DNA of 64,000 nucleotides from CAUZIZ01 sp965219005 (GTDB lineage Bacteria; Acidobacteriota; UBA6911; RPQK01; JAJDTT01): NCBI GenBank assembly GCA_965219005.1, contig CBDCMS010000002.1, positions 1,240,001 to 1,304,000 of the forward strand. The letters run 5' to 3'. Positions within the stretch are counted from its first letter, which is position 1. Every line of letters starts with the position of its first letter. The position numbers and the translations under genes were made by a program. This document shows positions 17,499-27,048 of the stretch, piece after piece. Under the pieces are notes generated by a model. It searched no databases and had not been told where the DNA came from. It worked only from the letters and a program-made list of their open reading frames with translations.

Positions 17499-18857
17499 CT
17501 AGATCAACTCCTCAATCGGGCGCCCGGTTCCGTCGCCGATCGAGTTCGCAATCTTGATAGGACGTCCGATCGGGCTCATGTACTCCTTGTGCCAGTCGAT
17601 TCCGAAGGCCTTGTAGATGGTTGCGAAGATGTCGCCCATGGTGACCTCGCGCTCTGCCACATAGCCTCCGGTGTCGTCGCTGGCGCCGACGATCTGGCCA
17701 CCCTTGATTCCTCCACCGCCCAGGGCCAGGGACCAGCATTGAGGCCAATGATCTCGTCCAGCCTTGCTGTTGAAGTGGGGCGTGCGGCCGAATTCACCCA
17801 TGACGATGACGACCGTCGATTCCAACAACCCGCGCTGTTGCAGGTCCTCAAGTAATACAGGAAGGCTATGGTCCAGTCCGGGTGTCATTTGTTTTGAGTG
17901 TCTCTCGTCGTTGTCCGAGTGGGTGTCCCACCCGTTGAGGTTGTGACCCGATGCCGTGATGAAGCGGCTTCCCGCCTCCACCAGTCTGCGGGCCAGGAGC
18001 AGACTCTGACCGAAGCTGGTTCGGCCGTAAGCATCTTTGGTCTTTTCCGATTCCCGGCTCAGGTCGAAGGCGTTCTTGACTTCCGGTGTCATGATCATCC
18101 TGAGAGCCTGCTCGGTAAAGCCGTCGATCTTGGCCTTCTCCGCAGCTTGCATCCGCTGTCGGTAGAGGTCGTCGACGACATTCAGGAACGATCTTCGGTG
18201 CTGAAGACGCTCGAGGGAGAGACTCTTGGGCAGACTGAGATCTGCGACCTGAAAGTCCTTCTTACTGGGATCAGATCCCACTACCATAGGATCGTAGTTT
18301 GGACCCAGAAAGGCTCCTTTGAGGTACTCCCGGTAGTGACCCTGCTTCCAGCCCGGGATAGCCAGATGAGGCGGAACCTGGCCGCGTGCACCCATTTCCT
18401 TGGTGATGATCGCACCCAGACTGGGAAACTGCATCGCCGCGGTGGGACGGTGGCCAGTGAAAGCGTAGTGCGTTCCCTCACCGTGGTTGTTTTCCTCGGT
18501 CCGGACCGAGCGGATAAGGGCCAGTTTGTCCATGTGCTGGGCAGTTCGCGGCAACAGCTCGGAAATCTGTATTCCGGGCACATTGGTAGAGATCGCTTTA
18601 AAACTGCTGTTGGACTTGGGATCCCAGGTGTCGACCTGGCTCGGTCCCCCTTCCAACCAGACCAGGATGCAGGATTGAGCCTTGGCACTCTTGTCAAGGT
18701 TGACTCCGGTTGCCTCCACTAGACTCTTCGCCCTGAGGTATTCGCTCAAATTTATCCCCAGCAGACTCAGGCAGCCTGCTCGAATGAAGTGACGCCGATT
18801 CAGGAGGGATTCGGTAAGTGGTAGACAACCAGCCATTTTCATACTATTCGACTCCAT
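17499..18857 (-). CDS. DUF1501 secreted protein
   Basis: 452 residues, typical length. A Tat-like leader contains NRRHFIRAGCLSLLG. Family blocks are present: CILVWLEGGPSQVDTWDPK, FTGHRPTAAMQFPSLGAII, SGHNLNGWDTHSDNDERH, VIVMGEFGRTPHFNSKAGRD and GDIFATIYKAFGIDW. The fold is alkaline phosphatase/sulfatase-like but the biochemical role is unknown. In Planctomycetota and Acidobacteriota these genes sit beside large cytochrome or DUF1549/1553-type proteins; here the partner is the 1152-residue protein immediately downstream on the same strand. Confidence 0.92.
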   Translation of the reverse strand: MESNSMKMAGCLPLTESLLNRRHFIRAGCLSLLGINLSEYLRAKSLVEATGVNLDKSAKAQSCILVWLEGGPSQVDTWDPKSNSSFKAISTNVPGIQISELLPRTAQHMDKLALIRSVRTEENNHGEGTHYAFTGHRPTAAMQFPSLGAIITKEMGARGQVPPHLAIPGWKQGHYREYLKGAFLGPNYDPMVVGSDPSKKDFQVADLSLPKSLSLERLQHRRSFLNVVDDLYRQRMQAAEKAKIDGFTEQALRMIMTPEVKNAFDLSRESEKTKDAYGRTSFGQSLLLARRLVEAGSRFITASGHNLNGWDTHSDNDERHSKQMTPGLDHSLPVLLEDLQQRGLLESTVVIVMGEFGRTPHFNSKAGRDHWPQCWSLALGGGGIKGGQIVGASDDTGGYVAEREVTMGDIFATIYKAFGIDWHKEYMSPIGRPIKIANSIGDGTGRPIEELI

Positions 18858-19114
18858 CTAGCTCTTGAAGAACGAGGTGTCAGGACGAGCGTCGGGAGCA
18901 TGATGGTGAATAGGGAAATCGTAACATGACTCCTGCATGCTGTCATAGATGAAAGCATCTGGGCCCTGGGCAGATCAAGATCTCCGGCGCCCCCAGGAAG
19001 GAACCGCAGGTCATCGTCTTCTCGCCTCTCTGTCTGCAAAAGGGCTATGATGATTCTACTCGAAAGGAGCCAGGGAAGGTTCTACGAGTCCCCACCAAGA
19101 CGGAGGTAAGGCTA

Positions 19115-20222
19115 ATGAAGTGGTCGTGGAAGCTAGCGGAAATTGCGGGAATCGGCGTCTATATGCATGCCACCTTTCTTCTTCTCATCGGTTGGATTGT
19201 GGTGAGTTTCTGGACCCAGGGTGGGGGGATTCTGGAGACGCTGGAAGCTGTAACCTTCGTTCTATCTCTATTCGCTTGCGTCGTGCTGCATGAGCTGGGG
19301 CACGCTCTGACCGCCAAGCGTTACGGAATTCTGACGCGGGACATCACCCTCTTACCCATAGGTGGTGTGGCAAGGCTGGAGCGTATGCCGGATGACCCCC
19401 GGCAGGAGCTTTGGGTGGCGCTTGCGGGACCTGCCGTCAATGTGGTGATTGCAGCGGTGCTCTTCGTGCTGCTGGCAAGCACGGGTGCCTGGCCCTCTTT
19501 CTCTCAACTCGGCGTGGTAACGGGATCCTTCCTGGGGCGCCTGATGGTAATCAACCTCTTCTTGATTGCTTTCAACATGCTCCCCGCTTTTCCCATGGAT
19601 GGGGGCCGGGTTCTGCGGGCTTTGTTGGCGACCAGGATCGACTACACGAGGGCCACCGAGATCGCCGCCAGCCTGGGTCAGGGGATGGCACTTCTCTTTG
19701 GTTTCCTGGGCTTCCTCAGCAATCCCGTTCCTACTGTTCATTGCCTTTTTCGTCTGGATTGGCGCCGGCCAGGAAGCCAACATGGTCAAGATGAAGTCGG
19801 CCCTGGGCGGGATTCCGGTGAGTCGAGCGATGGTGACTCGATTCCAGATTGTCTCGCCGGATCAGACCTTGGCCCGGGCAGTGGAGCTGGTCCTCACTGG
19901 ATCGCAGCACGATTTTCCCGTACTCGACGGCGAGCAAGTGGTGGGTGTTCTGACGCGTGGCGATCTTCTGAGAGCGTTGGCGGAGCGGGATCAGACGACT
20001 CCGATCGCAGACGTCATGCAGCAAGATTTTCAGGTCGCCGACTCATCTGAGATGCTGGAGTCGGCATTCGCCCGTCTACAGAGCTGTGATTGCTCCACCC
20101 TGCCCGTGCTCCGACTCGGCAAATTGGTAGGTCTGTTGACCATGGACAACGTCGGTGAGTTCGTCTCGATCCAGGTCGCCCTGTCGACATCAGGCAGGCT
20201 GCATCGTGCAGTTGAGGCCTAG
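19115..20222 (+). pseudogene. site-2 protease family (M50) with CBS domains, frameshifted
   Basis: The 5' part encodes a membrane M50 protease with HELGH at residues 59-63 and NMLPAFPMDGGRVLRA as the second catalytic block. The frame that completes the protein (FLLFIAFFVWIGAGQEA, then two CBS domains, SRAMVTRFQIVSPDQTLARA and DVMQQDFQVADSSEMLESA) is one base off. The shift falls near 19728 (AAT CCC G TTC CTA), a one-base insertion. The rejoined product would be about 368 residues, the usual length for SpoIVFB-like proteases with CBS pairs. GGAGG precedes the ATG. It is either a sequencing or assembly error or a recent inactivation; everything else looks intact. Confidence 0.85.
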
Positions 20223-20526
20223 GCTGAGATTTCAAGAAGAGGTCGCAAGTGCAGGCCTCACACCTCACGTCTCGGGAGCCTGCTTCAGCAGGCTTCTGGA
20301 TAGGGTGACCTGCAGCAAGACCTTCTGTTCAGGCGACGGACCCAGAATTAGGGAAAAATTTCTTTCCTGTACGATCCGGCGCAGCCGGTGGCGGGGCTAA
20401 GCTGAAACTTCATCGAGCAGTGCCATCCTACTCCTTCACGACAAGGGGTCCGCCGCAGCGACGGCTTCGCCCTAGGCGATGACCCTGCCTTTCTCTTCTG
20501 GCTGGATAATTCTAAAATAGACAACC
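20223..20526. other. intergenic region with one hairpin
   Basis: 304 bases without a recognisable gene. AGCCTGC-TTCA-GCAGGCT at 20277-20294 is a 7-bp stem and could end transcription of the protease gene, though the following TTCT is a weak T-tract. The word CTAAGCTGAAA at 20397-20407 is the inverted form of the terminal motif of the ~130-bp dispersed repeat. Confidence 0.5.
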
Positions 20527-21462
20527 ATGCGGCTAGCTCAAGGATTGAATCGACGCCAGGCTTGTCAGCTGTTTCTTGGCGGGATGGGTGGAGTCTTCTC
20601 CGTCTCGACGGGTCTCCAAGCGAGCGACAAGTTCCGTCTGACTTATATCCTTGCCTCGAGCCTGTACGGAAAGATGCGGCTCGAAGACATCGTGCCCGAA
20701 GTCCACAAGACCGGTGCTGAGTACATCGATATCTGGCCCCTGGGCCATGCCAACCAACGCGAACAGATGGAGGAGATGGGCCACGATCGCTTTGCGGAGC
20801 TGCTGGCAGAACATGATGTGAAGCTCGGAATCCTGACCCACTACGATCTGGGGCCCTATCGGCTTCAAGCAGAGATGAAGGTAGCTCAGAAACTCGGGGC
20901 CAGGATCCTGATCTGTGGCAGCGATAGGCTCTCCTCTGAGACCGGCAAATCCCTGAAACGGCAGGTCAAGGATTTCCTGGAGAGGCTGAAGCCTCACAGC
21001 GAAGCCGCCGCCAGAGCAGGTGTCATCATTGGGATCGAGAATCATGGCAATTCGTTGATCTCGAGTCCCGACTCCATTCGCTATTTCGGAGAGCTGGCCG
21101 AGTCCGAGCAGCTGGGAATCGCGCTGGCTCCCTACCATCTGCCACAGGACCCGGATTTGATTGCTGGGTTGATCAAAGAACTCGGTCCGAAGCTTGTTCA
21201 CTTCTATGCTTGGCAGCACGGAAAAGGGGCTACGAAAAAGCTTCCCAAGGAGGAAGAGATGTTCCAGATGCCAGGTTTTGGGTCCATGGATTTCGCCCAG
21301 ATTCTTGGGACCTTGAGGGAAATTGACTACCGCGGTTGGACGTCCATTTTTATGCATCCGGTGCCTCGTGGGATTCCCATTCTCCCCGAGGTCCAACAGG
21401 TCACCGAGGCGGTGAACAAGTCTCGCCGTTACCTGGAGACCTGCCTTGGGGCCACCGCGTGA
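20527..21462 (+). CDS. sugar phosphate isomerase/epimerase-like TIM-barrel protein
   Basis: 311 residues with a twin-arginine-like start (NRRQACQLFLGGMGGVFSVS), so it is probably exported. It has an AP_endonuc_2-type TIM barrel: GAEYIDIWPLGHAN, KLGARILICGSD, AARAGVIIGIENHGNS (with the metal-binding Glu and His), LGIALAPYHLPQDPD, KLVHFYAWQHGKG and the late GWTSIFMHPVPRG. It is a different subfamily from the protein at 1331. It precedes a DJ-1-type protein by 42 bases, and a multi-heme cytochrome and propeller protein follow on the same strand, suggesting a shared carbohydrate-oxidation pathway. Confidence 0.8.
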   Translation: MRLAQGLNRRQACQLFLGGMGGVFSVSTGLQASDKFRLTYILASSLYGKMRLEDIVPEVHKTGAEYIDIWPLGHANQREQMEEMGHDRFAELLAEHDVKLGILTHYDLGPYRLQAEMKVAQKLGARILICGSDRLSSETGKSLKRQVKDFLERLKPHSEAAARAGVIIGIENHGNSLISSPDSIRYFGELAESEQLGIALAPYHLPQDPDLIAGLIKELGPKLVHFYAWQHGKGATKKLPKEEEMFQMPGFGSMDFAQILGTLREIDYRGWTSIFMHPVPRGIPILPEVQQVTEAVNKSRRYLETCLGATA

Positions 21463-21504
21463 AGAAACTTGAGGAAAATGACTGAGTGAATCGAGGAGAA
21501 GCCC

Positions 21505-22089
21505 ATGAGCAAAGTATTGATCATCATCGGGGACGCGAGCGAGACGGTTGATACCCTGTATCCTTATTTTCGCGTGGAGGAAGCTGGGTTCGAACCGATA
21601 GTCGCTGCACCGGAGAAGCGTCGCTATCACATGGTGCTGCATGAGATCAGTCCGGGCTGGACCATCACGCGGGAGTTCGAAGGTTATAAGCTCGAGGCCG
21701 ACATCGCTTTTCGTGATGTGCGTCCCGAAGAGTATCTGGGGATCTTTTTCTCCGGTGGAAGAGCGCCTGAGTACATTCGATACGACCCTGACCTGGTTCG
21801 CATCACCCGCCATTTCTTCGACGCCAACAAGCCGGTCGGCTGCGTTTGCCATGGGGTCGAGATTCCCGCATACGCCGGCTGTGTCAAAGGACGAAGAATG
21901 GCGACGGTCCCTAAATGCCAATTCGACCTGGAAGTGTGCGGCGGCATTTTCGTCAACGAACCCTGCGTCGTGGATGGGAACCTGGTGAGTGGCCGCACTT
22001 ATCACGACCACGGCAAGTACATGGGGCACTGGATCAAGCTGCTGGTCGAAGCCAGTGAGGGAGTCCCTGCGGAATCCGCGGCAGGTTGA
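21505..22089 (+). CDS. DJ-1/PfpI family protein
   Basis: 194 residues with a class I glutamine amidotransferase-like fold: KVLIIIGDASETVDTLYPYF, then YLGIFFSGGRAPEYIRYDPD, the nucleophile elbow GCVCHG (Cys before HG, near residue 114), and a C-terminal SGRTYHDHGKY. No signal peptide. GAGGAG lies before the ATG. Family members include glyoxalase III-like enzymes, proteases and chaperones, so the substrate cannot be named. It is placed between an isomerase and a pentaheme cytochrome gene. Confidence 0.87.
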   Translation: MSKVLIIIGDASETVDTLYPYFRVEEAGFEPIVAAPEKRRYHMVLHEISPGWTITREFEGYKLEADIAFRDVRPEEYLGIFFSGGRAPEYIRYDPDLVRITRHFFDANKPVGCVCHGVEIPAYAGCVKGRRMATVPKCQFDLEVCGGIFVNEPCVVDGNLVSGRTYHDHGKYMGHWIKLLVEASEGVPAESAAG

Positions 22090-22102
22090 TTCTCGGCAAG
22101 CC

Positions 22103-24595
22103 GTGGCGATCGGACAACACCGAGCCGGACTGGCGAGAATCCTGCTGCCCTTCAGCTTGAGTGCCGCAGGATCCCTGTTTTGTGCTTGTGGGGACCTGGG
22201 TGATGCCACCTCTACCTCCGGAGAGTTGTCCGGTCCAATCGTCATCGGTTTCGAGCGTTTCTACAAAGGAAGTGAAACCAGCGCCGACGGTGGTGAAATA
22301 CTGATCTCGGAGCTTGGATGCGTTGCCTGCCACGTAGTGGAGGATGAGATCCTCGCTCGTATCGGCCAGAATCAGGCACCGCTCCTGGAGGGCGTTGGTG
22401 CTCGCCTGAATCTCGACTACCTCGAGAGATTCGTTTCGGATCCCTCGTCGACCCAACCCGGCACCCGGATGCCCGGGCTCTTTGGGGAATGGCCGGAAGA
22501 AGAAAAGAATGAGGCCGTTCGGGATCTGGCGAGCTTTTTGGCTTCTCGGGGCGGCCCCTTTCAGGATTCCGAGTCCATTGTGGTTTCCGAGGAGTCGAAG
22601 CGCGGGGAGGAACTCTACCACTCCGTCGGTTGTGTGGCGTGTCATGCTGCTTTGCGGCCCCCACGATTCGGGTTCGGAGCCGAGGAAGAGATCTACCGGG
22701 AGGTACAGATAGAGACTCCCGCGATCGAGATCCCTTCAGCTCCATTGCCCAACCAGCGATTGAAGACAGCTCTCCAGCCTCTCGCGGATTTCCTGGAGAA
22801 GCCACTCGAGACCCGGCCTTCGGGACGGATGCCTCAGATGGGGCTTAAGCCGGGCGAAGCTAGAGCCATCGCCACCTACTTGCTCGACCAGAGCGGACCT
22901 GGACAGGGGAGTGAGCAGCCCCATCCCGGCCCGCAGCCGATTGATCCTGGAAATGGGGATCGAGGTCGGAGCTTGTTCTACCAGTTGCGCTGTGCTGCGT
23001 GTCATCAGATCGGATCTGCTGAGTGTCATCAGATCGGATCTTCAGAGAAAGCCCTCGATCCGATACCGTCTAGCCCCAAGCTGGTGGAACTTGATCCGGA
23101 TGATCCGGACGGATGTCTGGGTAGTGCCCCCTCAAGGGAGGTCCCCGATTTTGACCTTAGCCCACCTCAGAGGGATGCTCTCAAAGCCGCATTGCGGCGG
23201 CTCCGTAACAAGGGTCTGTCCCCACTGGATACGAAAGCCCAAGTGAGGAGAGCGTTGACGGTCTTCAACTGTTTCGCCTGTCATCGACGAGATGACTGGG
23301 GTGGACCGGAACCGGGCCGGGCAGCCTACTTCACTTCTACCCAGGAAATCGATCTGGCCGAAGAGGGGCGAATTCCGCCTCCCCTGTCCAAGGTCGGCCA
23401 GAAGTTGACTCCGAAGTGGCTGCAAACTGTCTTGGAGGGTTCGGTTCAACTGCGACCTTATCTAGCCACTCGGATGCCTGTCTATGGGATGGAGAATCTT
23501 GGCGATCTGGTGGAGAATCTTCGCCTGGCCGACCACGATCCGAATTCCCCTGAAGTGGATGTCGGCGGCGGTCAGCTCCATCATCGCAGCCACTATGGAC
23601 GTCGTCTCATGGGCGTCAACGCCTTCAACTGCGTCAATTGCCACGATTTGATGGGACAAAGCTCCTTAGGGATGCCTGCACTGGATCTGGCCTCTTCAGT
23701 AGAGCGTCTGCAGCCGGCGTGGTTCAAGAGGTTCATGCTCGATCCAGAATTGTTCCGTGCCCAGACTCTCATGCCCGCCTTTTTCGACGACGGAAAGAGC
23801 ACCATCACCGAGGTCCTGGGTGGCGACGCAGAGAAGCAGATCGAGGCGATCTGGATCTATCTGAAAGAGCTGGACCAGACTCGGCTTCCGGAAGGGATGG
23901 AAGAGGATCGCGCCTTTGAGATAACCCCGAAGGAGCGTCCAGTGCTTCTGCGCACCTTCATGAAGGGTGTAGGAACCCATGCCATCGCAGTCGGCTATCC
24001 AGAGGGAATCCACGCTGCTTTTGACGCCTTGAAAGTGCGCTTCGCCCTGGCCTGGCGAGGACGGTTCCTGGACGCCGAATCAACCTGGGCGGACCGCTAT
24101 ACGCCCTTCACCCCAGCGTTGAGCTCGGATCAGGTAGATCTGAGCGACGGAATGCCCTTCGCTGATCTCCAGACTCCTCAAAGCCCCTGGCCCCAGACCA
24201 CGGGATCCGAGGCGGGCTACCGGATGGGGGGCTATCGAATAGGCGGTGACGGGACTCCGGTGTTTTTCTATTCCTTCAAGGGCCTCGACATAGAGGAGCG
24301 GATGGCTCCCAGCAAACCCGACCGGACTCCGCAGTCGGTCTCCCAGGCGCCGTGGCTGAAACGCACACTGGAGCTGAGAGGGCGATCGGACTCTGTGTGG
24401 TTTCGGGCGCTGAGGGCTCCTCGGATCCAAGATAGAGATAGTGGAGAGTACACGAGCGAAGGGCTGAGAATCCGGTTTCGATCTAACGGTACTGCATCAC
24501 CGTTTCTGCGCAGCGCTGGTTCGCAAATGGAACTTCTGTCTCCGATCCGTTTTCGTAATGGCCAGGCCAGGATCGAGCTGGAGCTGACATGGTGA
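22103..24595 (+). CDS. pentaheme c-type cytochrome, secreted
   Basis: 830 residues from GTG 22103, which puts a hydrophobic export signal (ARILLPFSLSAAGSLFCAC) at the N-terminus; an upstream ATG at 21989 lies inside the DJ-1 gene. Five CxxCH heme sites are encoded starting at 22319, 22631, 22991, 23270 and 23630 (CVACH, CVACH, CAACH, CFACH, CVNCH). Cytochrome c domains of the type GEELYHSVGCVACH with downstream SGRMPQMGLKPGEA supply axial Met. The last ~250 residues are heme-free and beta-rich. A 24-bp tandem duplication at 22999-23041 repeats CHQIGS after the third heme site. It is translationally coupled to the next gene (overlap of 7 bases). Confidence 0.88.
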   Translation: MAIGQHRAGLARILLPFSLSAAGSLFCACGDLGDATSTSGELSGPIVIGFERFYKGSETSADGGEILISELGCVACHVVEDEILARIGQNQAPLLEGVGARLNLDYLERFVSDPSSTQPGTRMPGLFGEWPEEEKNEAVRDLASFLASRGGPFQDSESIVVSEESKRGEELYHSVGCVACHAALRPPRFGFGAEEEIYREVQIETPAIEIPSAPLPNQRLKTALQPLADFLEKPLETRPSGRMPQMGLKPGEARAIATYLLDQSGPGQGSEQPHPGPQPIDPGNGDRGRSLFYQLRCAACHQIGSAECHQIGSSEKALDPIPSSPKLVELDPDDPDGCLGSAPSREVPDFDLSPPQRDALKAALRRLRNKGLSPLDTKAQVRRALTVFNCFACHRRDDWGGPEPGRAAYFTSTQEIDLAEEGRIPPPLSKVGQKLTPKWLQTVLEGSVQLRPYLATRMPVYGMENLGDLVENLRLADHDPNSPEVDVGGGQLHHRSHYGRRLMGVNAFNCVNCHDLMGQSSLGMPALDLASSVERLQPAWFKRFMLDPELFRAQTLMPAFFDDGKSTITEVLGGDAEKQIEAIWIYLKELDQTRLPEGMEEDRAFEITPKERPVLLRTFMKGVGTHAIAVGYPEGIHAAFDALKVRFALAWRGRFLDAESTWADRYTPFTPALSSDQVDLSDGMPFADLQTPQSPWPQTTGSEAGYRMGGYRIGGDGTPVFFYSFKGLDIEERMAPSKPDRTPQSVSQAPWLKRTLELRGRSDSVWFRALRAPRIQDRDSGEYTSEGLRIRFRSNGTASPFLRSAGSQMELLSPIRFRNGQARIELELTW

Positions 24596-26046
24596 GAGCC
24601 CTTCTGACGGTTCTTCTCGCGATCTTGGCACTCCCCGGCCTGCAAGCGGGCGAAGAAGAATACTATCGGATGATTACACTTCCCACTCCGGAGGGACTTC
24701 CCTTCGAAGTCAGCGGGCTCGAGACCCTCAGGACCGGCTCCCTCGCAGTTGCCCTCCGAAGAGGAGAGGTATGGCTGATCGAGAACCCCTACCAGGACCC
24801 TCCTGAAGCACTCCAGCTCAAACGTATCGCCTCTGCTTTGCACGAGCCTCTGGGGCTCCTCCAGCATGGCGATTCTCTGTACCTGGCGCAGCGCAGCGAG
24901 CTGACGCGGATGCGCGATCGCAACCATGATGGGGTCATGGACGAGTACCGTACTCTCTACAATGGTTGGGGTATCACAGGGAACTACCACGAGTACGCAT
25001 ACGGGCCCAAGGTTGATAGACAGGGTAATTTCTGGGTCACCCTGAACTCCACGATTGGGGACAAGCCTACCCCCAATGAGGACTGGCGGGGCTGGGGGCT
25101 GAAGGTCACGCCCGAGGGAAAGATGTTCCCCATCAGCGCTGGAATGCGTTCTCCCAGCGGGCTGGGTCTGAATGCCGACGGTGACGTGTTCTTTACTGAC
25201 CAGCAGGGCAACTGGATCCCTACCTGCACCCTCAGCCATATGCAGGAAGGTGCTTTCTTCGGCCATGCCGATTCCCTGAAGTTCTGCAGCTTGCCGGGTT
25301 CACCCCTCCAGTGTCCCGACAAGATACCCTCGGGCATCCCGATACTGGAGGCGCGTAAGCAACTGCCAATTCTGAAGTTGCCGGCGGTTTGGTTTCCCTA
25401 CAACAAGGTGGCTCGGAGCGCGACCGACATCGTCTGTGACCAAACAGGCGGCAGGTTCGGTCCCTTTGAGGACCAGCTCTTCGTCGGCGATTTCACCATG
25501 GCCCTGATCTCGAGGGTCTATCTGGAGAAGGTCGGAGGCGAGTATCAGGGAGCCTGTTTCCCGTTCCGAAAAGGCTTCCAGTCGGCTGTCGTTCGCCTGG
25601 CCTTTGGCAAGGACGGGTCTCTCTTTGTGGGCGAAACGAATCGCGGCTGGAACTCGATCGGAAATCGGTCCTATGGTTTGCAGCGGTTGGTGTGGACCGG
25701 AAAGGCGCCGTTTGAAGTCAAGGAGATGAGGGCAATGGCGGATGGGTTCGAACTGATATTCACCAAGCCCGTAGATCGTAGCCGCGGGAGTGATCCCAGG
25801 TCCTACCGCATGATCAGCTACTCCTACCTGTTTCATCCCGACTACGGCAGCCCCGAGATCGATACCCAGACGCTGGGGATTCGAACAGCATCAGTTGCCG
25901 CATCGGGCCGGCGTATCCGTCTGGTGATCGACGGCCTGCGGGAGGGTTACGTGCACGAATTGCAGCTTCCCGGCGTCACCTCGGAAGCAGGGAGGCCACT
26001 CTTGCACGACCGCGCCTACTACACACTCAACCAGATTCCCAGATGA
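24589..26046 (+). CDS. secreted sorbosone/glucose dehydrogenase-like beta-propeller protein
   Basis: 485 residues with signal peptide (residues 1-20, LLAILALPGLQAG). It has a six-bladed-propeller pattern: EPLGLLQHGDSLYLAQRSEL, TRMRDRNHDGVMDEYRTLY (a calcium-type loop), GPKVDRQGNFWVTLNS, RSPSGLGLNADGDVFFTDQQ and RLAFGKDGSLFVGETNRGW. It ends in a small beta domain (residues 390-480). No CxxCH. It overlaps the cytochrome gene, so the two probably function together, with the propeller binding or oxidising a sugar and the cytochrome accepting electrons; this is inference. Confidence 0.82.
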   Translation: MVRALLTVLLAILALPGLQAGEEEYYRMITLPTPEGLPFEVSGLETLRTGSLAVALRRGEVWLIENPYQDPPEALQLKRIASALHEPLGLLQHGDSLYLAQRSELTRMRDRNHDGVMDEYRTLYNGWGITGNYHEYAYGPKVDRQGNFWVTLNSTIGDKPTPNEDWRGWGLKVTPEGKMFPISAGMRSPSGLGLNADGDVFFTDQQGNWIPTCTLSHMQEGAFFGHADSLKFCSLPGSPLQCPDKIPSGIPILEARKQLPILKLPAVWFPYNKVARSATDIVCDQTGGRFGPFEDQLFVGDFTMALISRVYLEKVGGEYQGACFPFRKGFQSAVVRLAFGKDGSLFVGETNRGWNSIGNRSYGLQRLVWTGKAPFEVKEMRAMADGFELIFTKPVDRSRGSDPRSYRMISYSYLFHPDYGSPEIDTQTLGIRTASVAASGRRIRLVIDGLREGYVHELQLPGVTSEAGRPLLHDRAYYTLNQIPR

Positions 26047-26146
26047 TTCCCGAAAGCTGAGGTAGCCGTTTGTCAGGTACGAGCCTTTGGCCCAATGAAA
26101 ACGTCCAATTCCTGGAACCGCTCCAGGAGCGAAAGGGGAACCGTTT

Positions 26147-27010
26147 ATGTCAGAATCTTTACGTCTGCTGTCAATTGGAGCCCACCCCGCAGATATCTTT
26201 GACCAGAGCGGCGGAACCATGGCACACCATAGCAGCCGAGGTGACTATGTAGGTTGCGTGGTGCTTACTCATGGTGCCCGGATCCACGATGCCGTGATCA
26301 GCGATTCCATGCAAAAGCAAGAACAGGTGCCGGATGCACCCGAGCTGAACAAGCTGATAGCGGAGCGTACCGATGTCAAAGCCGAGGAAGTCCGGCGCGC
26401 CTGTGGCTTGCTTGGAGTCGAGAACCTGCATTTCATGGGAATGGATGACGCGGTGCTGCTGGTGACAACTGAGAACGTGCGCCTCCTGGCACGACTGCTC
26501 CGGGACATCCGCCCGAATATCGTGTTGACTCATTTCCCCAAGGAGTCAGACGGTCTGACCAATCCTCATGCCGTTGGAGGGCAGATCGCCATGCACGCGA
26601 TCCAGTTTGCGGCCGGAGTCGATCCCGGGGACCGCAATCCCCCTCACAAGGTCGCCCAGGTCTTCTTTTTTGGGACCGGGGCCGCTGCCATACCCATGGA
26701 GGTGTGGCATTCCGAAGGTGGCTACTACAACAATGTCTTCGTGGACATTAAGGACGTGGTAGGGAAAAAGCTGGCTGCTCTGGACTGTCTCGAAAGTCAG
26801 GGTTACGGCGGAGCCTATGCTCGGAAGCGGATCGAGGCCAGCGATGGGGCCTTTGGGATCGCGGGCGGTGTTGCCTATGCAGAGGGCTTCATCTCGTTGA
26901 AGGCAGAAACGCACTACTATCTGCCAGTGACCGAGGGGGCGCTTAAGGCCGCACGCGCCTCCGACCATGAGGGGCTGCTAGAAAGATCCTATCGGATCCC
27001 TGTCGATTGA
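26147..27010 (+). CDS. PIG-L family deacetylase
   Basis: 287 residues. The PIG-L/LmbE zinc motif near the N-terminus reads SIGAHPADIFDQSGGTMAHH, where the more usual AHPDD is AHPAD. The second family block is NIVLTHFPKESDGLTNPHAV (H and D of the metal site). It has no signal peptide. Family members hydrolyse N-acetyl groups from sugars such as GlcNAc derivatives. It follows the propeller gene by 100 bases and may be in the same unit. Confidence 0.87.
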   Translation: MSESLRLLSIGAHPADIFDQSGGTMAHHSSRGDYVGCVVLTHGARIHDAVISDSMQKQEQVPDAPELNKLIAERTDVKAEEVRRACGLLGVENLHFMGMDDAVLLVTTENVRLLARLLRDIRPNIVLTHFPKESDGLTNPHAVGGQIAMHAIQFAAGVDPGDRNPPHKVAQVFFFGTGAAAIPMEVWHSEGGYYNNVFVDIKDVVGKKLAALDCLESQGYGGAYARKRIEASDGAFGIAGGVAYAEGFISLKAETHYYLPVTEGALKAARASDHEGLLERSYRIPVD

Positions 27011-27048
27011 ATAGCGGCTCCGAGGCAGAATCAGATAGGAACTTGCGA

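Noticed and set aside
20533..22245. 570-residue minus-strand gene opposite the isomerase and DJ-1 genes
   Set aside because: It is a long antisense frame. Both plus-strand genes have clear family motifs and ribosome-binding sites, and the antisense protein shows no family pattern.
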